From Clostridiales bacterium (GTDB taxonomy: Bacteria > Bacillota > Clostridia > Christensenellales > Aristaeellaceae): a DNA stretch of 64,000 bases. The stretch spans positions 1 through 64,000 of the forward strand of contig SVGP01000005.1 in the NCBI GenBank assembly GCA_015056255.1. Reading direction: 5' to 3'. Of this stretch, positions 49,153 through 58,775 are shown piece after piece. The position numbers and the translations under genes are program-made. The stretch's first letter is position 1. Every line of letters begins with the position of its first letter. The notes below the pieces were generated by a model, which made no database searches, was not told where the DNA came from, and was given only the letters and a program-made list of their open reading frames with translations.

Positions 49153-51348
49153 CTAAATCTCGCAAACGCTGAATTCCTCAAACCCGATGCCGTCGGTATG
49201 CGCGCTTAAACCGCATCTTCCAATGGGATGAGCCATGGGATCGATGAAGGTGAGGTCAATTCCGTCTCCCGATACGGAGATTTTGTTACCCTCGGCTCTG
49301 AGGGTTAGGGAAATTTGACTACCCCACTCAACGGAAATCGAGGCTTCAAGGAGCTTGGTTTCCATGTAGTCGTTTCTCAGAAGCTCAATTTTGTTCTCGG
49401 TGATGCGCATTTCATAGCCGAATCTGCCTGCCGCCACCTGATGCGGATGCCATGATTCGCGCGATGTGCGGATGTAGGCGCTTGCGCGGGCTTCGGGCGC
49501 GCAGGGCTTCATGTTGACGAGCATTTTGACTTCAAAATCGTGCCAGTTTCCGCCGAACCACGCTTCGCCGTAGCCCTCGGCTGCCGTATAGCCGCAGAAT
49601 TTTTTATGCATGCTTCCGGCGGCCTTGTGTCCGATCACGGAAAGTCTTCCATTGGATACATCTTCTCCCTTTGAAATGACTGCGGCGGACGCAAGATCAT
49701 CCTTTTCGATCAGGTAGATGCGATCGATGATTACATCGTTTTCAGCCGTTACAGCCATTTCGCCAAAGCCTTCGGTGAGCTCAATATCGCCGAAATACCG
49801 TTTTTCAAGGCCGTCCTCTGTGGATACGCCCGTGGGCGCGGCGGTCAAGGGCATACCGTTTACGGTTACGCCGATTTCATTATCCGTTGCGCCAACCGTC
49901 ATGACGAGGGCGTATTTTCTGGTTTTCCAGACGTTGATTTTGTATCTTGCGCTCTCGCCTTTTTTGATAAACAACGCCTGACAGCCCGTTTCGCCCTCGC
50001 AGAGCGATTTTTCGTTTTCAAAACCGTGTACCGCGTCGAACGATCCGGGCACGCTCTTTTCGTGCTCGCCTTCATCCGATCCCTGCGCAACATCCGAAAA
50101 GCCGATGAAGTGCGGGATAACTTCGCCTGAAATTCCGATCAGGCCGCCTTTTAAGACGGTTGAAACCCCAATCACCTTCATGCCGTTTACATACACAATC
50201 AGGTTTTCCTTGAATTTGGAGATTTTGACCGTGATGATCGCGTCCGTCGCCACGTTTTCTGGCAGGATTCCCTCTTCCCTGTCGCTGTTTATGGTGAGCG
50301 TCCACTTTCGATTTTTCTTAATTTCAAACGCGCCACCTTCGTCGCCCTTCACGCTGAAATGCGCCTTTGCCGCGTCGCCCTTCATAACGAAATTGATTTC
50401 AGCGGTATAGATATCGCCCGCTGCTTTTTCAAGGGCGAGGCCAAAGGGCGCTTCCATGAGGCCTTCGCCGTTTCTCGATGCGCACACCGGCTGCTTGGGC
50501 GCTTTCTGATACCACCAGGTAGCGTTGGTATAGAGCCTGTCGCCGTTAAAATACATGCGGTCGATATTGAGCGATCTGTGAAGCGGCCAGTTGCGCTCGT
50601 TTAAGATGTTTTTGTGGTAGACGATATAGTAGGTGTCCATGTCGGGGCCGATGCAGGAGGAGGAATGACCCAGCGCATGGAATTCATCCCTCGTTTCGAT
50701 GAGCAGCATGCCGTCTCGAAGGCGTCTGAAGCCCTTGTCCGGCCCTTCATGGGACACGCAGTAATCGATGTGGTAGCCCTTGGAGCAAACATGGTTGCCC
50801 GTATCGGTCAGAAAATACCGGCCGTCGCGCTTGATGACCTGCGGCCCTTCCGTCCAGTGGTTTAAAAAGCTTGCGGGAATGGGCTGATTTCTGACGTCGA
50901 TTTCCTCGGGCGAAGGCATTTTGTGAACGCGGATGCCCTGATGACTCGAGCGATAGAACCAGCTCGTTCCGTCGTCGTCCACAAACTGGCTGCCGTCGAT
51001 GCCGTTTCCAAGGTTTTCGGTGATGACTTCAAAGGGGCCGACGGGCGTATCGGCCTTTAAAAGATAATGACCGCTTCCGCGGGGCGAAGTCACCATCCAG
51101 AATTTTCCGGCGTTATAGATGACTTCGGGCGCATATGCGCCATGGATGCGCGGATCGGTCGCGACAAAGCCATAGTATTCAAAATGAATCATGTCGCAGC
51201 TGACCCAGCATTTTACGCCCGCATTTCCGTGGCTTGAACAATAGAGATAGAATTTTCCGTCAAAGCGCATCAGAAACGGATCGCCGATTTCGCGTCCGTC
51301 CCAAAGATCGGTAAGCGCGCGCGGATTTCTGACAAGGTTCACGCTCAT
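49153..51348 (-). CDS. GH43 glycoside hydrolase, cytoplasmic, multidomain
   Basis: A 731-residue enzyme without a signal peptide. The five-bladed propeller (about 1-290) has the three GH43 acids: Asp23 (IGDPFLMRF), Asp118 (GIDGSQF) and Glu167 (HWTEGPQ). A beta-sandwich (about 300-430), a CBM6-like region (about 450-575) and a LamG/DUF1080-like domain (about 580-731) follow. It probably releases arabinose or xylose from imported oligosaccharides. GGAGG precedes ATG 51348. It is the last gene of the minus-strand glycan locus and a cytoplasmic relative of the two secreted GH43 enzymes upstream. Confidence 0.88.
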   Translation of the reverse strand: MSVNLVRNPRALTDLWDGREIGDPFLMRFDGKFYLYCSSHGNAGVKCWVSCDMIHFEYYGFVATDPRIHGAYAPEVIYNAGKFWMVTSPRGSGHYLLKADTPVGPFEVITENLGNGIDGSQFVDDDGTSWFYRSSHQGIRVHKMPSPEEIDVRNQPIPASFLNHWTEGPQVIKRDGRYFLTDTGNHVCSKGYHIDYCVSHEGPDKGFRRLRDGMLLIETRDEFHALGHSSSCIGPDMDTYYIVYHKNILNERNWPLHRSLNIDRMYFNGDRLYTNATWWYQKAPKQPVCASRNGEGLMEAPFGLALEKAAGDIYTAEINFVMKGDAAKAHFSVKGDEGGAFEIKKNRKWTLTINSDREEGILPENVATDAIITVKISKFKENLIVYVNGMKVIGVSTVLKGGLIGISGEVIPHFIGFSDVAQGSDEGEHEKSVPGSFDAVHGFENEKSLCEGETGCQALFIKKGESARYKINVWKTRKYALVMTVGATDNEIGVTVNGMPLTAAPTGVSTEDGLEKRYFGDIELTEGFGEMAVTAENDVIIDRIYLIEKDDLASAAVISKGEDVSNGRLSVIGHKAAGSMHKKFCGYTAAEGYGEAWFGGNWHDFEVKMLVNMKPCAPEARASAYIRTSRESWHPHQVAAGRFGYEMRITENKIELLRNDYMETKLLEASISVEWGSQISLTLRAEGNKISVSGDGIDLTFIDPMAHPIGRCGLSAHTDGIGFEEFSVCEI

Positions 51349-51371
51349 AAAGATTCCTCCATTTTATAAAA

Positions 51372-51418
51372 CGCGCAAACACATCCGTCTTCCACATGGA
51401 ACACAGCGTGATTGCGCG
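51372..51418 (-). terminator. Hairpin between GH2 and GH43 genes
   Basis: A 7-bp GC-rich stem (51372-51378 with 51412-51418) with a long loop, followed on the minus strand by TTTTATAAA. It may reduce expression of the downstream GH43. Confidence 0.45.
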
Positions 51419-51427
51419 CTTTTTTAT

Positions 51428-53182
51428 TTATCTTTGAAGATTGATTCTTCTGATTTCGTCAAGGTTTGCCTTGGGATTTCTGTCCATATCAAGAAGGCCG
51501 TTGACCTCCTGGAATACGTCGGTCAACTGCGTATAGCAATAGCCTACAAAGCCCGGCATGTGCTTGAATGCCTGCGTGATGGCTTCAAAACGCTTCAGGA
51601 ACGCTTCCTCGTCCTTTGCCGCGCCGTTGTAGCCCCAGTTTCCGCCTTCGGAGTCCTTCGCCATAGCGATTCCGCCGTACTCGGTCAAGAGCTTGGGCTT
51701 GCCCGTGTGGTCGTAGCCGCAGGCAGTCACAATGCGTCCGGAGCCGGGATTGCCGTTTAAAATGGTTTCATCGCTTCCATATTCCTTTGAAAGTTGCTCA
51801 GGCCACGCGGTGTAGTCGTGTACGGTCAAAAGATCCGTCGCCGCCTGCTCCCAGCCGTCGTTTCCGGAAACGATTCGGGTGTTGTCAAGGGCGTGCGCCA
51901 TGTGGTAAAGCGCGTCGGCCAGCTCCTGCGCCTCGACCTGCGTCTGAATGAAGGGAACGCCCCAGCTTTCGTTGATCGGCACCCATGCGATCAGGCACGG
52001 ATGGTTGTAGTCGCGCTTGATGGCTTCGGAGAGGTCGCGCATCATGTTGCGCTTCTGGGAATCGCGCAGCCAATAGGCGCTGGGCAGTTCGCCCCATACG
52101 ATCAGGCCCAGCTTGTCCGCCCAATACAGGTAAATCGGATCCTCAAACTTCTGGTGCTTGCGCGCGCCGTTGTAGCCCATGCGCTTGGTGAGCTCAACGT
52201 CCTTTTTAAGGGCCTCGGCGCTGGGGGCGGTGAGTAAGCCGTCCGGCCAGTAGCCCTGATCGAGGATCAGGCGCTGATAAAGCACATGGTTATTGAGTAG
52301 CACCTTGCCGTTTACGATTTCAATCTTGCGCATGCCGAAATAGGTGTCCACTTCGTCCTGCACATTTCCGTCCACGATCGTTTCAATCTTCAGATCATAA
52401 AGCGCGGGGTTTTCGGGCGTCCACATGTGGATGCCCTCCAGGCGCTCATTGTGGCGAAGATACATTTCGGTCTGAATGTAGCGGTCGGTTCTGACCTTAA
52501 TGGTCTGTTCGGCAACAACATCGCCCTTGAAGGACGCGGTCAGGCGGACGAATGCGTTTTCGGGAAGCTCGTTAAGCGCAATTTCGCATTTAATGGACGC
52601 CGTTTCAAGGCAAGGGGTGAGTCTGAAATCGGCGGGATAATATTCGCCCACGCCCTCCAGCCACACGCTCTGCCAGATGCCGGTCACGGGGGTGTACCAG
52701 CACTCAAAGGGCTCGGGACGGAAGGACTGCTTTCCGCGCGGCTGATCAAAGTCCAGCCTGTCCTCGCAGCGGACGGTGAGCGTATACTCCCCTCCGGGCT
52801 CGGTCAGATCCGAAATATCGAAGGTGAAGGGGGTGTATCCGCCCTCATGCGTTCCGAGGAACTGGCCGTTTAACCATACTTCGGCGATATAATCAACCGC
52901 GCCGAAATGAAGAAGCCGCCTGCCAATCATATCAGAAGGCATGGTAAAAGTTCTTTCGTACCATACAACGTCCACGTGCTCCTGCTTATTCACGCCGCTT
53001 AAAATCGTCTGATAAGCAAAGGGAACCTCGATTTTCATCTCCTTCGGGAACGCGTTATACCACTTTTCCTTTTTACCTGCCTTCGTTTTGTCAAAGGCAA
53101 AGTCCCACTGTCCGTTTAAGGTCATCCAGTTTTTGCGCACCCGGTCGGGTCTCGGGTGTTCCATGCGAAGCGCCTGAGTCAT
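51428..53182 (-). CDS. GH2 family glycoside hydrolase
   Basis: A 584-residue enzyme with the GH2 plan: sugar-binding jelly roll (about 20-185, with VWLNGQFLGTHEGGYTPF), an immunoglobulin-like domain (about 186-290) and a TIM barrel. Acid/base Glu405 (PINESWG) and nucleophile Glu501 (LLTEYGG) are present. It is shorter than LacZ-type enzymes (no C-terminal small-chain domains) and has no signal peptide. Activity could be beta-galactosidase, beta-glucuronidase or an arabinopyranosidase. GGGAG precedes ATG 53182; it is 45 bp after the regulator gene. Confidence 0.88.
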   Translation of the reverse strand: MTQALRMEHPRPDRVRKNWMTLNGQWDFAFDKTKAGKKEKWYNAFPKEMKIEVPFAYQTILSGVNKQEHVDVVWYERTFTMPSDMIGRRLLHFGAVDYIAEVWLNGQFLGTHEGGYTPFTFDISDLTEPGGEYTLTVRCEDRLDFDQPRGKQSFRPEPFECWYTPVTGIWQSVWLEGVGEYYPADFRLTPCLETASIKCEIALNELPENAFVRLTASFKGDVVAEQTIKVRTDRYIQTEMYLRHNERLEGIHMWTPENPALYDLKIETIVDGNVQDEVDTYFGMRKIEIVNGKVLLNNHVLYQRLILDQGYWPDGLLTAPSAEALKKDVELTKRMGYNGARKHQKFEDPIYLYWADKLGLIVWGELPSAYWLRDSQKRNMMRDLSEAIKRDYNHPCLIAWVPINESWGVPFIQTQVEAQELADALYHMAHALDNTRIVSGNDGWEQAATDLLTVHDYTAWPEQLSKEYGSDETILNGNPGSGRIVTACGYDHTGKPKLLTEYGGIAMAKDSEGGNWGYNGAAKDEEAFLKRFEAITQAFKHMPGFVGYCYTQLTDVFQEVNGLLDMDRNPKANLDEIRRINLQR

Positions 53183-53227
53183 TTTGTTTGATCTCCCTTC
53201 GTTTAGCCCATAAATTATAAACCCAAA

Positions 53228-54154
53228 TTATTTATCAATATAGTCAAGCCTCATCACGATGGCCTGGTTATAATCTCCGAACTTTTCGCCGAAAAGATTG
53301 ATGCCGCCCTGATGCACCGCGTCCTCTTTAACGGCGATGGACAGGCGGATAAAGGGATTTTCCATGATGTTCAGATCCGAAATCGTGACATCCGAGATTC
53401 TGAGATCGTCCAGATACGCGCCCGTTTCGTCCACGCGCCAGCGCTTTAATATGCCGTACTGCGTGGAGGACTGGTTCCACCAAAGCGGACTGAACTTTCC
53501 CTGTCTACCTCCGAAATCGCCGGGACAGAGCCATGTGCCGATTTCAACGCCATTTAAGAAAACGCTGATATCGCTGGGCCAGTCCATGCGGTAGTTGGGG
53601 GCTTCCGAACAGGCTTCAAAGCTGATTTCAATGCATTTAAGTTGCCCGTCCTTTAAAATGCGGTTGGAAAAGCGATATTCGACATAGCCCTGCTGAAACC
53701 ATAAAAGCTGTGCATCGTATCGCATCTGGTCATAAAAGGAGGCTACATCGTCCTGTTCGCCGATGCTTCTTGTATCGCTTAACAGACCGCACACAGGCGT
53801 TACGGAAATGTCCGTATAATGGCCGATGGGCATCACCTGATAATGGCTTTGAATTTCGTGGCCATTGGGCATCACAAGCCGGATGGTAATGTTGTCCTTT
53901 TTGCGGCTGCACAGCTTCATTACGCCTCTGACGCCGGTCTGCCTTTCCGTTCGGATCAGATCCGCCTCTTCCAGAATGACGATGGAATTGCTGACGGTTG
54001 AAACCGGCACCTCCAGCTTCTGGGCAAGCTCGATGACGTTCATGCTGCGCTCATTCAAAAGCTCTAAAATTTTCAGCCTCAAATCGCTCGAAAGCGCACG
54101 GGCAACAATCTGCAGTTTATTCGGATCGGTCAGATCCAGTTCCATATGCTTCAT
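53228..54154 (-). CDS. ArsR-type regulator with large C-terminal domain
   Basis: A 308-residue protein. Residues 15-85 form a winged helix-turn-helix (RLKILELLNERSMNVIELAQ, then VSTVSNSIVILEEADLIRTE). The remaining 220 residues form a beta-rich domain with SFEACSEAPNYRMDWPSDIS and WLCPGDFGGRQGKFSPLWWN, a pattern seen in Firmicutes regulators beside carbohydrate genes. No metal-binding Cys pair typical of ArsR sensors is evident, so the C-terminal domain probably senses a sugar or glycoside. It sits 9 bp after one GH43 gene and 45 bp before the GH2 gene, so it is cotranscribed with probable targets. Confidence 0.75.
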   Translation of the reverse strand: MKHMELDLTDPNKLQIVARALSSDLRLKILELLNERSMNVIELAQKLEVPVSTVSNSIVILEEADLIRTERQTGVRGVMKLCSRKKDNITIRLVMPNGHEIQSHYQVMPIGHYTDISVTPVCGLLSDTRSIGEQDDVASFYDQMRYDAQLLWFQQGYVEYRFSNRILKDGQLKCIEISFEACSEAPNYRMDWPSDISVFLNGVEIGTWLCPGDFGGRQGKFSPLWWNQSSTQYGILKRWRVDETGAYLDDLRISDVTISDLNIMENPFIRLSIAVKEDAVHQGGINLFGEKFGDYNQAIVMRLDYIDK

Positions 54155-54163
54155 TATTGTTCC

Positions 54164-56464
54164 CTATTCCCTTTCAAGCGGCGAAACCGTCATGTCCAAT
54201 ATGGTGAGCTCCGTTCCGTTTGAGAAAAATCCATACATACCGTGGGTAAAGGGCATGGCGTCTTCCAAAGTTAGCAGCGGCTCCTCTTCGCCCGGCAGAT
54301 ACACGCGCACCTTGTTTCCTTCAACCTCGATGTGCAAAGACGCGGTTTCGGCGGTCTTCCACTCGGAAATCTGCTCGAAATTGACCGAGCCCGTCAGGCC
54401 GTAGCGGCTTCTTCTTAAGCTTACGCCCAGCTTGGAAAGAGATATGCTGTAGCCGTAATAGCTGTCTTCCACCTGAAGATCGTAAAGCGAAACGTCGGTA
54501 GCTCTTAAAAGGATGCCGCTTCCGCCGTCGCCCTTGTCGGGAATTTCAAAGGTTACATCCATCTGATAATCGGTCATGCCCTCGTTTCCAAACACCGCAA
54601 AGCCGTTCTTGTTCGGGCTGATTCGAAGAACCCCTTCAGAGGGCTTCATCATGAACGGGCCATAGGTGAGAAAGGCGGAACGAAGGGCGTTGTCCGTAAA
54701 GTCAATGGTCAAAGGCTCGACCGGAGCAGTTATAAACGCGCTCACGCGGTTGACAGCCGCGCCGTCTGACGTCAAAGTAAGCGTATGGTCGCCTTTGGGG
54801 AGGGATACGGCTTCCGTCGTGAAGGTAAACGTCTTTCCGCGTCCGCTGAATTCAGGAACAATTTCGCAAAGAAGGTTTTCGCCATCAACGGAAATAGCAA
54901 TCGTCTTTCCTGCGTCTTCTTTTCTCACGGTGAAATCAAAGGCGTACAGGCCGTCTTCCGCAACGCGAACGGCGTAATCGGCCTTACCAAGCACAGGCGC
55001 TTTTTCGTCCTGTCCGCCGAAAGTTACATGCGAAAGCTCATCTGCGTTCAGCGCATGGATTGCGGAAAATCCGCCCGGGAACAGCTTAATGGCAGTATTG
55101 TCGCTCGAACCCAGCGCTTCGCCTGTAGCCGCCATGAAGGAATATTCAACGCCCTCACTTTTGTATGCGCCGATGGTTTCGCAGGCAAAACCTGCGTTTT
55201 CAAGGGTGATCACGCGCATTTCGTCGATGTACAGATATGTAATTTCGGGCGTATTTTCAATTCTCAGGGTATGAAGGCAATGTTCGGGGCCAATTTCAGG
55301 AAGCTTTGCCTCGGCTATCGCATTTTCCCCTGCCAAGACCCTGATTTCCGTCTGGGTCACTTCTACCTTCACGTCTTCCCCATTCTTTTCGCCCATCAGA
55401 CAAACGGCGGTATTTCCATTCAGCGCAAAGTTGGCTTCCTGCGTAAAGGTATTGGTTTTTTCGATCCTTGCAAAATAACCCTCATCGGTTTCATTAAAAT
55501 CGTTGAGCTCCGCCTTTGCATCGCCATATACGTCTGGCATCTTCGGAACAGGCATTTCGGTGTTGGACGGACCGGTGGTATACAGAAGGCCGCCGTTAGT
55601 AAACAGCCTGTCCAGATTATAAAGTCGCGCGGGGCCTGCAAGGCTCACGAGGGAATGGTAGGCGATATACATGCTGTCAAGGTCGGGGCCGACGACATTG
55701 GAGGAGTGACCGAGGCCCTTGAATTCATCGCCGAAAACGCTGTTGATCAAAAGCGTGGAATCCTCTCTCTGGGCAAAGCTACCCCTTGGGCCGCCCTTTC
55801 GGGACGCGAAGGCCACCTGATAGCCGGTGGAGCAAACGTGGTTGCCCGTAAAGGTCAGATAATACCAGTCGCCGCGCCGGAAAAGGCCGGGGCCTTCCGT
55901 CCAGTGGCGAAGGGTTGCGCCGGTGGAGGAGGCGAGGTTTTCGGGCAGCATGGTGTTTTCGTCGAGGAATTTGGATTTGATGATCCAGTTGTCGGGATAA
56001 AGAATCATGATTCTGCCATCGTCGAGCTTGAAAAACGAGCCGTCGATGGAATGGCCGAAATTTTTGGTGATAGGCTCAAACGGACCCAGCGGGCTGTCGC
56101 TTTTTAAAATGTAATGGCCGCCGCCGTTCGGGGAAGTGATCATGTAAAAATGTCCGCGCCAATAGGTGACTTCCGGCGCATAGGCAAAATACACGTCTCT
56201 CCCCTTTGTGCAGTAGCCCTCGTATTTCCAGTTGACGAGGTCCTTTGAGGTATACACCTTCACCCTGTCTTCGCACGAAGAGGGATAAAGATAATATGTG
56301 CCGTTAAAGCGCATGACAAACGGATCGCCCACGCCATAATCGTCGGACGCGCCGGGAATGGGCGCATACTGCCCTTCAATGGTCTGGGGATTGACATAGT
56401 CCTCGGAAAACGCGGGGAGCATCATGAAAATGACAAGCACAATCGCCATCACGCGCTTAAGCAT
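54164..56464 (-). CDS. Secreted GH43 glycoside hydrolase (downstream paralogue)
   Basis: A 766-residue exported enzyme. A signal peptide (about 1-20, MLKRVMAIVLVIFMMLPAFS) precedes the GH43 propeller with Asp47 (VGDPFVMRF), Asp141 (SIDGSFF) and Glu190 (HWTEGPG). Beta-sandwich, CBM6-like and C-terminal LamG/DUF1080-like domains follow. Residues around the active site match arabinofuranosidase/xylosidase-type GH43 enzymes, but the substrate is not settled. Its ribosome-binding site AAGGAGGAATAA is formed by the last codons and stop of the upstream GH43, giving tight coupling. It is a tandem paralogue of that gene. Confidence 0.88.
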   Translation of the reverse strand: MLKRVMAIVLVIFMMLPAFSEDYVNPQTIEGQYAPIPGASDDYGVGDPFVMRFNGTYYLYPSSCEDRVKVYTSKDLVNWKYEGYCTKGRDVYFAYAPEVTYWRGHFYMITSPNGGGHYILKSDSPLGPFEPITKNFGHSIDGSFFKLDDGRIMILYPDNWIIKSKFLDENTMLPENLASSTGATLRHWTEGPGLFRRGDWYYLTFTGNHVCSTGYQVAFASRKGGPRGSFAQREDSTLLINSVFGDEFKGLGHSSNVVGPDLDSMYIAYHSLVSLAGPARLYNLDRLFTNGGLLYTTGPSNTEMPVPKMPDVYGDAKAELNDFNETDEGYFARIEKTNTFTQEANFALNGNTAVCLMGEKNGEDVKVEVTQTEIRVLAGENAIAEAKLPEIGPEHCLHTLRIENTPEITYLYIDEMRVITLENAGFACETIGAYKSEGVEYSFMAATGEALGSSDNTAIKLFPGGFSAIHALNADELSHVTFGGQDEKAPVLGKADYAVRVAEDGLYAFDFTVRKEDAGKTIAISVDGENLLCEIVPEFSGRGKTFTFTTEAVSLPKGDHTLTLTSDGAAVNRVSAFITAPVEPLTIDFTDNALRSAFLTYGPFMMKPSEGVLRISPNKNGFAVFGNEGMTDYQMDVTFEIPDKGDGGSGILLRATDVSLYDLQVEDSYYGYSISLSKLGVSLRRSRYGLTGSVNFEQISEWKTAETASLHIEVEGNKVRVYLPGEEEPLLTLEDAMPFTHGMYGFFSNGTELTILDMTVSPLERE

Positions 56465-56467
56465 CGA

Positions 56468-58753
56468 TTATTCCTCCTTAAGGGGTTTTATGGAAAGAGC
56501 GGTCACGGAAAGCTCTTTTCCGGTTGAGAAAAGACCTGAAAGACCATGGGTGTAGGGGTTTTCCTCATTGATCACGTGAATGGGCGCATCCTGTCCGGGC
56601 AGGAAAATAGCAACTTTGCCGCCCTGAACGCGGATGACGAGCGACGCTTCCGAAGCGTTTTTCCATTCGGGAATTTTCACAGTCACGTTTTTGCCCGGCG
56701 CGCCGTAGTTGAGCTTTTTAATCGTAATTCCGTTGTTCGTAAGCGCAAGCCCGTAGCCAAACGCGCTTTCCGGCACCTGATCCGGGTAATGGGAAACGTT
56801 TGTGGCGTTCAGGAGAATGCCGCTGAAGCCCGCGCCGGCTTTCGGAATCTCGAAGGAAACGGCCATCTCATAATCAGTCACGCCTTCGTTTCCAATAAGC
56901 GCAAAGCCGCTTTTTCCGGTGGAAATCGACAATTTTCCGTTTTTACAGGTAAAGCCGCCGAGGGTGATGATGCCCTTTCGGTCGTTTTTCGATATGTCCC
57001 AGATTCTTTCTTCGATCTTAGCATGGCAGAAGAATTCAAAGTCCTTGACAAAGACATCTTCGCCCGAAACCACAAGGCCATGCGTGCCTTTTGGGAGGAA
57101 CACGGTTTCTAAAACCGCCGTGGCATAATCGCCCTTGCCCTCTCCCGCTTCGGGCAGCGTGAAGGCGATTTCTTCACCGCCATCTACGCAGAACGCAATG
57201 CGTTTTCCCGCGTCTTTCTTTCGGTAGGTCACGTTTACGGCGTATTCACCGTCTTCCTGTACGGAAAGAACATACGTCGCCTCATCAAGGCGCACGGCCT
57301 TTTCTTCATAGTCGCCGACAATTTCATAATCAAGCTTCTGTCCGTTTACCGCGTGAACGGCTGAAAACGCGCCGGGGATTGCCTTGGTGAAAGCAAAATC
57401 GCCGTCGCCCAGCGCCTTGTCGGTGTGCGCGATGAAGGAATAGGATACGCTTTCGCGTTTGACCGCGCCGATGATATCGGAAGAAATCGCGGGATTTTCA
57501 ACCGTTAAGAGGCGCATGGTGTCGATATAGGCATAAAGAATATCCTCGGTGCACTCGATCCGGAGGGTGTGGATTCTGCCTTCCGCTCCCAGCTCGGGCA
57601 CCTTTGCTGCCGCTGCGGTTTCGCCGCCGACGACATAGCGAATTTGCTTTCCGTCGCATTCGATGATGGCTTCGCTTCCGTTTGCCGTTCCAAGCTTCCA
57701 CGCCATACATCCGCCGTTTAAGATGAAATTGCATTCCTGCGTAAAGCGGGTTGAGGAATTGGCGTGGGCGAAATATCCGTTTTCATCCGCTTTGAAATGG
57801 CCCGCGTCTCCGTCCGCATAGCCGTAAAAATCGGGCATCGCGGGTACGGGCATGTCCTGCATGGTGGGGCCAGTCGAATATAACTTTCCGCCGTTGGTCA
57901 GAAGGCGGTCGAGGTTGTACCATCTCACCAATCCCCCGCCCGGCTGCTCAAGCGCATGGGCATGGTAGGCGGTATAGAGGCTGTCGAGGTCGGGGCCGTA
58001 GAAGTTGGACGAATGACCAAGACCGGTAAAGGGATTGCCGAATTCGCTCTTGATGAGCAGCGTATGGTCTTCCGCCTGTTTGTATTTTCCGATCAGGTCG
58101 CCCTTTCGGCTGGCCCATGCGACGCGATAGCCGGTTGAAAGATAGTGGTTTCCTGTAAAGGTGAGATAGCTCCAGTCGCCGCGCCTGAAAACGCCGGGGC
58201 CTTCCGTCCAGCGATAAAGCGTAACGCCCGTCGTCTTGTTAATTCCCTTGGGCTTCATGGTCTCTTCATCGATTTGGGTAATGGCGATGGAATTGTTTCC
58301 CGCAAGGTTCAGCATGTAAAGCGTGCCATCGTCCCCTGCAAACAGGCTTCCATCGATGGAAAAGCCGAAGTTATCCGTAATACGCGTAAAAGGCCCTTTG
58401 GGCGAATCGCTTTTCATGATATAGTGGCCGTTGCCCGAAGGAGAAGTGATCATATAAAAATCGCCTCTCCAATAAAAGACCTCAGGCGCATAGGCGATTC
58501 TGCCTTCGCCGTTTTGCGTACAATAACCCATGAATGTCCAGTGGACGAGGTCAGCGGATTCGTATGCGCGGATTTCTTCTCCGCCTGTGGTATAGAGGTA
58601 GTATTTTCCGTTAAAGCGCATGACAAACGGATCCGCAGCGTCCATCACCCGCTCGTGGTTGTCATATACGCGAACAGGGTTCTGATAGGTTTCGGCATTT
58701 GCGCCCGAAACGATGCACGCGGACATCAGTATCGCCGCCATGAGCTTTTTCAT
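56468..58753 (-). CDS. Secreted GH43 glycoside hydrolase (upstream paralogue)
   Basis: A 761-residue exported enzyme: signal peptide (MKKLMAAILMSACIVSGANA, 1-20), then the GH43 propeller with Asp41 (AADPFVMRF), Asp134 (SIDGSLF) and Glu184 (RWTEGPG). The same C-terminal domains as the following gene are present, and the two proteins align along their length. The signal peptide has a Cys but in no lipobox context, so a free secreted enzyme is more likely. ATG 58753 is preferred (AAGGGGCG upstream) over ATG 58774, which lacks a ribosome-binding site. It lies 22 bp after the permease gene. Confidence 0.88.
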   Translation of the reverse strand: MKKLMAAILMSACIVSGANAETYQNPVRVYDNHERVMDAADPFVMRFNGKYYLYTTGGEEIRAYESADLVHWTFMGYCTQNGEGRIAYAPEVFYWRGDFYMITSPSGNGHYIMKSDSPKGPFTRITDNFGFSIDGSLFAGDDGTLYMLNLAGNNSIAITQIDEETMKPKGINKTTGVTLYRWTEGPGVFRRGDWSYLTFTGNHYLSTGYRVAWASRKGDLIGKYKQAEDHTLLIKSEFGNPFTGLGHSSNFYGPDLDSLYTAYHAHALEQPGGGLVRWYNLDRLLTNGGKLYSTGPTMQDMPVPAMPDFYGYADGDAGHFKADENGYFAHANSSTRFTQECNFILNGGCMAWKLGTANGSEAIIECDGKQIRYVVGGETAAAAKVPELGAEGRIHTLRIECTEDILYAYIDTMRLLTVENPAISSDIIGAVKRESVSYSFIAHTDKALGDGDFAFTKAIPGAFSAVHAVNGQKLDYEIVGDYEEKAVRLDEATYVLSVQEDGEYAVNVTYRKKDAGKRIAFCVDGGEEIAFTLPEAGEGKGDYATAVLETVFLPKGTHGLVVSGEDVFVKDFEFFCHAKIEERIWDISKNDRKGIITLGGFTCKNGKLSISTGKSGFALIGNEGVTDYEMAVSFEIPKAGAGFSGILLNATNVSHYPDQVPESAFGYGLALTNNGITIKKLNYGAPGKNVTVKIPEWKNASEASLVIRVQGGKVAIFLPGQDAPIHVINEENPYTHGLSGLFSTGKELSVTALSIKPLKEE

Positions 58754-58775
58754 GAAACTTACGCCCCTTATCATA

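Noticed and set aside
54785..56107. 440-codon plus-strand frame opposite a GH43 gene
   Set aside because: Antisense to an enzyme with all catalytic residues; composition is that of a shadow frame.
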